Assembly: GCA_903895725.1 (NCBI GenBank)
Contig: CAITUV010000061.1
Coordinates: 1 to 64,000 of the forward strand
DNA: 64,000 nt
Source: an uncultured Myxococcales bacterium
GTDB taxonomy: Bacteria > Myxococcota_A > UBA9042 > CAIXZC01
Direction of reading: 5' to 3'
The notes beneath the pieces were generated by a model that was not told the DNA's origin, made no database searches, and saw only the letters and a list, made by a program, of their open reading frames with translations. Positions 1-7,012 of this stretch are shown in pieces. A program made the translations under genes and the position numbers. How positions within the stretch are numbered: the first letter of the stretch is position 1; each line of letters opens with the position of its first letter.

Positions 1-1050
1 CCGTCACAGACCTCGACGCCGGGGGTGGCCGGGGTGCAGGTCTGGACGACACCGTCAACGCAGTTGGCCACGGTCAGCTGACATTCGCCAACGCCACAGG
101 TTGTCGTGCCGAGGTTCTCGTCCACGGTGCCGTTGCAGTCGTTGTCCACGAGGTCGCAGGTCTCGGCGACCGGGGTACCCGGGACGCAGGTCTGGACGAC
201 ACCGTTGACGCAGTTGTCGACGGTCACGATGCAGGCACCGACGCCGCAGGTCGTGGTGCCGAGGTTCTCGTCGGTGGCCCCGTCACAATCGTTGTCCACG
301 AGGTCGCAGGTCTCGGCGACCGGGGCACCCGGGGTGCAAGTCTGGACGACTCCATTCACGCAGTTGTCGACGGTCACGACGCAGGCACCGACGCCGCAGG
401 TCGTGGCTCCCAGATCTTCATCGATGAGGCCGTCACAGTCATTGTCGACCAGGTCGCAGGACTCTGCGACCGGGGTGCCGGGGACGCAAGTCTGGACGAT
501 GCCGTTGATGCAGTTGTCGAGGGTGGCCACACAGGCACCAATGCCACAGGTGGTGGTTCCGAGATCCTCGTCGATGGCACCGTCGCAGTCATTGTCAAGC
601 CCGTCGCAGGACTCGGCGACCGGGGTTCCGGGGACGCAGCTCTGGAGCTGGCCGTCCACGCAGTTGGCCGTGGTCATCTGGCAGATACCGGCACCGCAGG
701 TCGTGGCACCCAGCTCTTCGTCCACATTGCCGTCGCAATCGTTGTCGACCAGGTCGCAGGTTTCGGCAACCGGAGCGCCCGGGGCGCAGGTCTGGACGAC
801 GCCGTTGACGCAGTTGTCCACCGTGGCGGTGCAGGCACCAACGCCGCAGGTGGTGGTCCCGAGCTCCTCATCGATGCTGCCGTCGCAGTCGTTATCCGCC
901 AGGTCGCAGGTTTCGGCAACCGGAGTGCCCGGGACGCAGGTGACCCACTGGCCGTCGACGCAGTTCTGGACGGTGACCGTGCAGGCGCCTACGCCGCAGG
1001 TGGTCGAGCCGAGGTTCTCGTCGAGCGCGCCGTCGCAGTCGTTGTCGACG
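1..1050 (-). repeat. Exact 150-bp coding tandem repeat array
   Basis: The block ending in the LG[TA]TTCG codons recurs at 97, 247, 397, 547, 697, 847 and 997, exactly 150 nt apart, giving a 50-residue protein repeat. Copies differ mostly by scattered substitutions, so the array has expanded by whole units while staying in frame. It lies inside the SD-repeat/MopE gene and is not a CRISPR array. Confidence 0.9.
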
Positions 1051-2750
1051 CCGTCGCACACCTCGACGATGTTGGCCGGAAGGTCGTGCACGCACGCATA
1101 GGGTCCAGTGCCGCAGCCGCCCGGAATCCGGCAGATGCCGGGCATCTGGCAAACGTAGATGCCGTTGGCGCAGAAATCCGAGTCGTCCGTGTCGCAGGCC
1201 AGGCCCAGCAGCGGGAAGTCCTCATCCACGCTGCCGTCGCAGTCGTCGTCGATCCAGTTGCAGACCTCGAGGATGTTCTGCGAAGTCTCGTTCACACACT
1301 CGTATCCGCCCGACGAGCTGCAGGTGAAGGTGCCGTTCTGGCACTCGTCGAGGTCGTCGCCGTCGCACGGCTCCCCGACCGGGAAGTCCTCATCGATGCT
1401 GCCGTCACAGTCGTTGTCGAGGCCGTCGCAGACCTCCACGATGTCGGAGGGCATATCGTCCACGCACACGACCGGCTCGTACACCGGGCAGTTGTCCGGG
1501 TTTCGGCAGATGGCTGGCGGATTGGGGTTGCACTCGAAGTGGCCGTTCGTGCACTGGTCCGAGTCGGTGCCGTCGCAGGCATCGCCGACCGGGAAGTCCT
1601 CGTCCACGTCGCCATCGCAGTCGTCGTCCAGGCCGTTGCACTCCTCGGCGTGGCACTGGTAGTAGCCAAAGTCCGCCTCGAGGTAGTCCTGCTCCGTGGC
1701 CAGCTCGACCTCACGAGGCTCGGGCGGGGTCGTCAGCACGAACTGGCCGGCGGGGAACGAGCTCTCGTCCACTTCCACCATGTAGCTGCCCGCAGGCAGG
1801 CTGTCGAACAGGTACCAGCCCGCCGGATTAGTGGTCTCGGTGCTCACCAGCGTCTCGTACACTCCGTCCCCGTTTCCATCCATGAACAGGTGAACCACGA
1901 CGCCATCGAATCCGGCCTCGTCCACGTCGAACGTGCCGCTCTTGTCCGCATCCAGCCACACGGTGTCGCCGATGCTGCCGAGCTCGTAGTTGCCGAAGTT
2001 GAAACGAGTCGTCTGGTTGGTCACCACCACCTTGGTCTGGGTAATTGGGGTCGTGTTGATCCAGCCGGACTTCAACGTCTCCCACACCTTGTAAGTGCCC
2101 ACCGGCACGCCGTTTTCCACGACGTTGCCCGAGGCATCGGTCAGGCGGTGGAACACGGTGCCGAACGGATCCTCGAAGCTGATCTTCCAGTTCGGGATGC
2201 CAGGCTCGCCCGGGTCTGCGATGCCGTTGGCATTGAGGTCCCGGAACTTGAAGAACTTGAGCGAGCCGGTGGCCTGGGCGACATAGAACGTCACGGCCCC
2301 CTCGGCCTCCCACGGCTCCCCGCCTTCCAGCGAGAAGTACTGGATGCGGATCTCATAGCGGCCCAGCATCGCCCCCGCCGGTGCGGTCCAGGAGCTTGCG
2401 CCGACGATGGGGGTCGACTGAGGCCAGAACGCGGACTCGTCCACGTACGTGCACGCGTTCCAGGGCGGCGGCGGCACCGGCGTCCACCCGATGAGATCGT
2501 GGAACACGCACTTCTTCAGGTTGTTGTGCGGGTCCAGGATGAACTCCGTGTAGTGGTCGGGAGTGCTCTCGAACTCGATCGACCAGTTGTAGCTCTCCAC
2601 GCCGAAGCCATCGTTGACGATGGCCTTGGGCGGAGCAGGCGAACGCCCTACTCCGATGCCCAGTGCGAGAGCCGGTTGGAGGTGCATGAGCACCAGAGTT
2701 GCAAGCACAGCACAAAGACCCAGACGATTGCCGTTGCCCGCCGCCTTCAT
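1..2750 (-). CDS. Secreted SD-repeat/MopE-type metal-binding repeat protein (3' end cut by window edge)
   Basis: At least 916 residues with no stop before the window edge. The ATG at 2750 follows a GGAGGAG ribosome site and encodes a signal peptide of about 30 residues. A non-repetitive region follows, then two prealbumin-like SdrD-B/SpaA-type domains (about residues 163-345); the second contains the calcium-loop-like GDTVWLDADKSGTFD. From about residue 368 come MopE-type motifs of the form CDGLDNDCDGSIDED, ten complete plus the start of an eleventh at the edge. The last repeats have an exact 150-nt period and each carries LGTTTCGVGAC-like and CVNGVVQTC-like cysteine pairs. The MopE motif family (Cu-binding_MopE) is associated with metal binding. 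The protein probably lies at or beyond the outer membrane. It follows comF on the same strand but is separated by 400 nt, so it is likely transcribed separately. Exact function unknown. Confidence 0.88.
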   Translation of the reverse strand, partial: MKAAGNGNRLGLCAVLATLVLMHLQPALALGIGVGRSPAPPKAIVNDGFGVESYNWSIEFESTPDHYTEFILDPHNNLKKCVFHDLIGWTPVPPPPWNACTYVDESAFWPQSTPIVGASSWTAPAGAMLGRYEIRIQYFSLEGGEPWEAEGAVTFYVAQATGSLKFFKFRDLNANGIADPGEPGIPNWKISFEDPFGTVFHRLTDASGNVVENGVPVGTYKVWETLKSGWINTTPITQTKVVVTNQTTRFNFGNYELGSIGDTVWLDADKSGTFDVDEAGFDGVVVHLFMDGNGDGVYETLVSTETTNPAGWYLFDSLPAGSYMVEVDESSFPAGQFVLTTPPEPREVELATEQDYLEADFGYYQCHAEECNGLDDDCDGDVDEDFPVGDACDGTDSDQCTNGHFECNPNPPAICRNPDNCPVYEPVVCVDDMPSDIVEVCDGLDNDCDGSIDEDFPVGEPCDGDDLDECQNGTFTCSSSGGYECVNETSQNILEVCNWIDDDCDGSVDEDFPLLGLACDTDDSDFCANGIYVCQMPGICRIPGGCGTGPYACVHDLPANIVEVCDGVDNDCDGALDENLGSTTCGVGACTVTVQNCVDGQWVTCVPGTPVAETCDLADNDCDGSIDEELGTTTCGVGACTATVDNCVNGVVQTCAPGAPVAETCDLVDNDCDGNVDEELGATTCGAGICQMTTANCVDGQLQSCVPGTPVAESCDGLDNDCDGAIDEDLGTTTCGIGACVATLDNCINGIVQTCVPGTPVAESCDLVDNDCDGLIDEDLGATTCGVGACVVTVDNCVNGVVQTCTPGAPVAETCDLVDNDCDGATDENLGTTTCGVGACIVTVDNCVNGVVQTCVPGTPVAETCDLVDNDCNGTVDENLGTTTCGVGECQLTVANCVDGVVQTCTPATPGVEVCD

Positions 2751-3150
2751 GGTATCTCCTCCGTCGTTTCTCGACAGTCTGCCCACGGAATCAAACTCCC
2801 TCGGGTGGTCCCGAATCCAATAGTGACAGCCTGAAGATCGCCCAAAAGCCGGCGCCGATCAAGCCGCGTGCATCGGTTTCCGATAGTTCGATGCGCCAGA
2901 AAGGGACCGAATCCCCCCCGGAGCAGGCAGTAGAAGGGCGTGAGACAGTTCCGAGGCAATCGCTCAGCCCCTACAGCCATGCGGTGTCTCACGACTGTCT
3001 CACTCGTCGTTTTGCGCTCGAATCCGGGGAATCCACGGCAGATCGTTGGGGTGGGCGGATCCGGGCTCGCTGTGACAGGTTGGCTCAATTGGTTCTACCA
3101 CCGGCTCGGCAGCCCAGCCAGCCACGCTGCGATCGCCTGCTTGGGCCTCT
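2751..3150. other. 400-nt intergenic region
   Basis: No convincing gene. It lies between the end of comF and the start of the SD-repeat/MopE gene, both on the minus strand, so it should hold the promoter and leader of the latter. I could not pick out a strong sigma70 promoter. It contains a 10-bp perfect inverted repeat (2940-2949 and 2994-3003). No tRNA-like fold was recognised. Confidence 0.6.
2940..3003. repeat. Perfect 10-bp inverted repeat with 44-nt loop
   Basis: GTGAGACAGT at 2940-2949 is the exact reverse complement of ACTGTCTCAC at 2994-3003. A second partial copy, GTGTCTCAC, lies at 2984-2992. There is no T-tract on either side, so this is not a typical intrinsic terminator. It could be an operator or a leader structure for the downstream minus-strand gene; this is inference. 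Confidence 0.4.
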
Positions 3151-3888
3151 CTAGACCATGCTGGCTGCGACGACTCGAACGAGCACGGCGTCCGCCCCGG
3201 CGCTCTTGAGAACCCGGGCACACTCCTGGGCCGTCGAACGGGATGCCGTGACATCATCCACCAGGACCACCCTCACCCGGGGGGCAAGGGTGCCGGGGGA
3301 AACTTCGAACGCCCCGGCCAGGGCCGCTCGTCGCTCGAGAGCCGTCCGCCCCTGGTGGCTGCCGGTATTCCGGATTCGGTGCAGCACGCCGGTCCGCACC
3401 GGGAGGCCCCACGCCGATGCCATACCCCGCGCCAGCAGCAGTGCCTGGTTGTAGCCCCGCTCCGCCAGCCTTCGAGGGTGGAGCGGGACCGGCACCACGA
3501 TGGACGCCGGGCGTCTGACCAGCGGGTCCAACGGGGCAGAGTCCGTCACGTCCGACGGTAGCTTGAGGAACTGTGCCGCCAGCCGTCCAAGGCGAACGCC
3601 GGTCTCCATTCGCCCCGAATGCTTGAGGGCCAGGATGGCGTCACGTACGGGGCCGCCGTACACGAAGGCCGCCCGCATTTCGTCGAATCGGGGAGGGAGA
3701 GCGAGGCATCCGGCACAGGTGCTTCCCGCATTTTGGGGGAGCAGCGAGCCGCAGCCCGGGCACGCCCCGGAGGGCATGGGCTCGCACTCGGAGAGACATC
3801 GATGACAGAGGATCCCGGGATGGCCAAGAAGTCGTCTGCAGGCGGCGCACCGCGAGGGGAACAGGGCTTCTGCAAGCGTGGTCAACAT
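3151..3888 (-). CDS. comF: ComF family phosphoribosyltransferase-like protein
   Basis: 245 residues, the usual length for ComF/GntX proteins. The N-terminus has a zinc-ribbon pair typical of the family (CAACRRLL and CHRC, then CPGCG and CAGC). The middle has the family motif VVPVPLHPRRLAERGYNQ. The C-terminal phosphoribosyltransferase loop is VVLVDDVTASRSTA. ComF is needed for DNA uptake in naturally competent bacteria, and homologues occur widely, often without other competence genes nearby. No competence genes are seen here. The ATG at 3888 was chosen because it begins the zinc-ribbon domain directly. The gene is divergent from the small membrane protein gene at 4121. Confidence 0.93.
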   Translation of the reverse strand: MLTTLAEALFPSRCAACRRLLGHPGILCHRCLSECEPMPSGACPGCGSLLPQNAGSTCAGCLALPPRFDEMRAAFVYGGPVRDAILALKHSGRMETGVRLGRLAAQFLKLPSDVTDSAPLDPLVRRPASIVVPVPLHPRRLAERGYNQALLLARGMASAWGLPVRTGVLHRIRNTGSHQGRTALERRAALAGAFEVSPGTLAPRVRVVLVDDVTASRSTAQECARVLKSAGADAVLVRVVAASMV

Positions 3889-3969
3889 TCAGGCCTCCGT
3901 GTCTTCGGAACGGGCACAGACTCTTTCAACCGGTTATCGTCATGAGCCGCGCTTTCGCGCGGGCGCGAT

Positions 3970-3998
3970 TTGCGCAGCCGGGCGGATCGTGCTAAACA
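3970..3998 (+). promoter_or_regulatory. Candidate sigma70 promoter for the membrane protein/alpha-amylase group
   Basis: TTGCGC at 3970-3975, a 17-nt spacer, and TAAACA at 3993-3998. The -10 box is a modest match. It would start transcription near 4005, about 115 nt before the ATG at 4121. The region also separates this group from the divergent comF gene. Confidence 0.4.
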
Positions 3999-4120
3999 CG
4001 TGGCAGAGGCGGGCGGGAGCTCCGTGCGGAGCGGTCGGCCGGCTGGCCGGCACCCCTCCTGGCCGGTCTTGCAGTGGGGGATCAGCGAGGACGGTTTCGG
4101 CCGGTCCAACGGAGAAGGGA

Positions 4121-4570
4121 ATGCCCAGGACGGTTTCGGCTTTCGTGGAGCGGCACGGTTGGTGGTTGTCGATGGCAGCGGTCGGATGCGTTGCGGCGGC
4201 GGGGCTCCTGGAGGTCTGGCAGGCCCGGGCGGTGGGGATCTCGGACTGGTACATGCACCTGGCGATGTGGGGGTTGTTGCTGGTCTACTACCTCCTGGCC
4301 ACCTGGGCCGTGGTCACGGGGCGCCGGGTTCGCAGCTGGCTCAATCTCGTTGTGGTGGAGGCACTGTCAGTCTTCTGGAGCGCAATGCTGTTGAACCGCA
4401 TTCCAACTCAGAAGGTCGTCGTGGAGGGCCAGCTCGTGTGGCGGGAAGCGATGGACCTGGCTTGGGTTTCCGTGGGCCTCCTGGCCGTTGCAGGGGGGCT
4501 GGCGCTCTTCCTTGCCATTGGCGGGGTCTCCAGGGCCCAGCGGCCGACAGAGCAGGGCAGTCAGTCGTGA
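4121..4570 (+). CDS. Small integral membrane protein, function unknown
   Basis: 149 residues. The ATG at 4121 directly follows the purine-rich GGAGAAGGGA, a plausible ribosome site although close to the start; upstream starts in the same frame would add a low-quality N-terminus. Four hydrophobic segments are visible: around WWLSMAAVGCVAAAGLL, MHLAMWGLLLVYYLLATWAVV, LNLVVVEALSVFWSAMLL and LAWVSVGLLAVAGGLALFLAI. The C-terminus is short and polar. No catalytic motif or named family was recognised. The stop is 35 nt before the alpha-amylase start, so the two are probably co-transcribed, which does not by itself assign a function. Confidence 0.75.
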   Translation: MPRTVSAFVERHGWWLSMAAVGCVAAAGLLEVWQARAVGISDWYMHLAMWGLLLVYYLLATWAVVTGRRVRSWLNLVVVEALSVFWSAMLLNRIPTQKVVVEGQLVWREAMDLAWVSVGLLAVAGGLALFLAIGGVSRAQRPTEQGSQS

Positions 4571-4605
4571 ACGGCCGGTGTGCGAGGGCGGAGCGGAGGG
4601 GCGTG

Positions 4606-6954
4606 ATGTGGAAGGTCATCTCGTGGGCGATGCTGGCCGGGCTGTCGTGGGCCGGCTGCTCGCAGGGGCCGGGGGACTATGACTACCACGGCGCACCGGC
4701 AGACCTCCCGGGCGTCGACGTGAGGGGCACGGCCGAGCTGCCCGACTGGCGCGTCCAGCCCGACATGCCGGGGACCGACGAGGGGACCGGCCGGCCCAGC
4801 GACGCTCAGGTCGAGGGGCGGGTGGAAGATGCCGTGGAAGACACGGTGGACCTGGTCCTGCCTCCGGGAGAACCCCGCAAGTGCCGGGCCCTGCTCCAGT
4901 TCAAGCCTCCCGACGGTGGCATCCCGGCCGTGGCAGGCGAGTTCACGGGGTGGGCCGACGGCGAGCTCGTGATGGAGGATGGGGACGCGGACGGGACGTT
5001 CACCCTCGACCTCGACTTGTCGCTGCTGGGCCCCGGCAGCTACGGCTACAAGTTTCACACCAGCGCGGACGGCTGGTTCATGGACCCGACCAACCCCGTG
5101 TCCAAGTGGGTCGACGGAGTCGAGAACTCCAAGCTCAGGGTGCCCGATTGCCAGGTACCCGAGCTCGTGCTCGAACAGGTGTCCGTGGACGCGGAGAAGG
5201 GGCGGGTGGAGGCAACCGTGCTCGTGCTGGACGGCCTGGGAAGCCAGGGGATTCTGCCTGCATCCGCCACGGTCAGGCTCAACGGAAAGGAGCTCGCTCC
5301 GTCCGGCTTCGAGGGGACCGACAGGCGGTTCCACGTCGTGCTGGAAGGGCTGAAGAAAGGGACCAAGGCGGGGCTCCTCTTTGCCATTGCCAACGAGCAC
5401 GGCCAGGCCGAGCCGCTCTACCTCCCCGCCTGGGTGGAGGACAAGCCCTTCGACTGGAGGGATGCGGTCATCTACTTCGCGTTCACCGACCGCTTCGCCA
5501 ACGGCAATCCGGCCAACGACGCGGTCGAGTTGTGCGCGGACAAGAGCGGCCCCACGAACTGGCACAACGGCGACTTCGAGGGGATCCGCCAGAAGATCGA
5601 GTCCGGCTACTTCGATGAGCTGGGGGTCAACGTCCTCTGGATCAGCCCGGTCATCGACAACCCGGGGGGATGCTTCACGGGCCAGGTGGCGGGTATCTCC
5701 TACACCTCCTACCACGGCTACTTCCCGGTCGACATCGAAGCCACGGAGGAGCACTACGGCACCCTGGACGAGCTGCGGGCCCTCGTGGATTCGGCGCACG
5801 AGCGGGGGATTCGGGTGCTCTTCGACTTCGTTGCCAACCACGTGCACGACACCTCACCGATCTACCAGCAGCACAAGGAGGACGGCTGGTTCCATCCCCT
5901 CTACCTCTGCGAGCCGAACTGGGATAAGCCGGTCGAGTGCTGGTTCCAGCCTTATCTGCCCGACCTGGACTACACGAACGACGCGGTCGTCGAGATGACC
6001 ATCCAGAACGCTCTGTACTGGATCCGGGAGACCGGTGCGGACGGGTTCCGGGTCGACGCGCTCAAGCACATGGTCCACAACTTCATCCGCTCGCTTCGCC
6101 AGAGAGTGGAGGAGCGGGTGGTCACGAAGCTGGCCCCCTTCTACATGGTCGGCGAGACCTTCATGGGCGAGTGGGGGGGCGGGACCGGCATGGCCGAGAC
6201 CGTCATCAAGGAGTACGTGAACGACTGGGAGCTCGACGGCCAGTTCGACTTCCCGTTCTACTGGAAGCTGCTGCGGGCCGTGGGCCGCAATGAGGGGGAT
6301 TTCGCCGAGCTGGCCGACATGCTGAAGGCCAGCCTGCCCTACTGGGGGGAGCAGGCCCTGATGGTCAGCTTCATCGGGAACCACGACGTTCCCAGATTCC
6401 TGTCGCACGCGGCGGGCCAGATCGCGGACCAGTGGGGAAACGGGAGCAAGGAGCAGGGGTTTGTGGCACCGCCCGGCCAACCGGAAGACCCGGATTCCTA
6501 CCTCAAGCTGCGGCTGGCCATGGGGCTCATGCTCACCCTCCCGGAAATCCCGATGTTCTACTATGGAGACGAGATTGGCCTGGCCGGGGCCGGAGACCCC
6601 GACAACCGCAGGGACATGCGGTTCGACGGTCTGTCCCCACTGCAGGAGGAGACTCTGGCCTTCGTCCGCAAGGTCGGCACTCTGCGCCGGCAGCTCGAGC
6701 CGCTCCGCAAGGGCGACTTCCAGGTGCTCGCCGTCACCCCCGATGTTCTCGTGTTTACCCGTGCTTCCGGCAGCCAGTCGGTCCTGGTGGCTGCCAACAG
6801 GGCTCAAGCCGCAGCAAGCGTGCCAGTTCCTCTTCCATTGCCGGACGGCAGCGTGATCACCGACCTCGTCTCGGGAGGGAAGGCCACCGTCTCGGGCGGC
6901 AAGGCCGGGCTGTCGATCCCGCCCCGGGGGCTGGCCGTGTTTGTCCTTGAGTAG
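4606..6954 (+). CDS. Exported GH13 alpha-amylase family glycoside hydrolase
   Basis: 782 residues. The chosen ATG at 4606 gives a signal peptide ending in a lipobox-like WAGC, so it is probably a lipoprotein, although tryptophan at -3 is unusual. An acidic, proline-rich linker follows. Next is an E-set/CBM48-like starch-binding region (about residues 85-190, with VAGEFTGWADG and GSYGYKFHTS) and then the GH13 barrel from about residue 285. All four conserved GH13 regions are intact: DFVANH, GFRVDALKH (nucleophile Asp), GETF (acid/base Glu) and FIGNHD (transition-state Asp). It should hydrolyse alpha-1,4-glucans at the cell surface or in the periplasm. A C-terminal beta domain completes it. It sits between a membrane protein and a Ser/Thr kinase on the same strand. 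The precise specificity (amylase, neopullulanase or cyclomaltodextrinase) cannot be settled. Confidence 0.93.
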   Translation: MWKVISWAMLAGLSWAGCSQGPGDYDYHGAPADLPGVDVRGTAELPDWRVQPDMPGTDEGTGRPSDAQVEGRVEDAVEDTVDLVLPPGEPRKCRALLQFKPPDGGIPAVAGEFTGWADGELVMEDGDADGTFTLDLDLSLLGPGSYGYKFHTSADGWFMDPTNPVSKWVDGVENSKLRVPDCQVPELVLEQVSVDAEKGRVEATVLVLDGLGSQGILPASATVRLNGKELAPSGFEGTDRRFHVVLEGLKKGTKAGLLFAIANEHGQAEPLYLPAWVEDKPFDWRDAVIYFAFTDRFANGNPANDAVELCADKSGPTNWHNGDFEGIRQKIESGYFDELGVNVLWISPVIDNPGGCFTGQVAGISYTSYHGYFPVDIEATEEHYGTLDELRALVDSAHERGIRVLFDFVANHVHDTSPIYQQHKEDGWFHPLYLCEPNWDKPVECWFQPYLPDLDYTNDAVVEMTIQNALYWIRETGADGFRVDALKHMVHNFIRSLRQRVEERVVTKLAPFYMVGETFMGEWGGGTGMAETVIKEYVNDWELDGQFDFPFYWKLLRAVGRNEGDFAELADMLKASLPYWGEQALMVSFIGNHDVPRFLSHAAGQIADQWGNGSKEQGFVAPPGQPEDPDSYLKLRLAMGLMLTLPEIPMFYYGDEIGLAGAGDPDNRRDMRFDGLSPLQEETLAFVRKVGTLRRQLEPLRKGDFQVLAVTPDVLVFTRASGSQSVLVAANRAQAAASVPVPLPLPDGSVITDLVSGGKATVSGGKAGLSIPPRGLAVFVLE

Positions 6955-7012
6955 GGGATCTGTTTCGTGCAAGACTGCATGGTCGGATGGAACGTGCAGG
7001 TAGCAGGCAGCG

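Noticed and set aside
1..1100. Regular 150-bp repeats as a CRISPR array
   Set aside because: The repeat period is coding and in frame, the conserved part is too long and no spacers of unique sequence or cas genes are present.
3060..3150. Possible small RNA or tRNA-like gene in the largest intergenic gap
   Set aside because: No cloverleaf, no T-arm consensus and no paired acceptor stem could be drawn.
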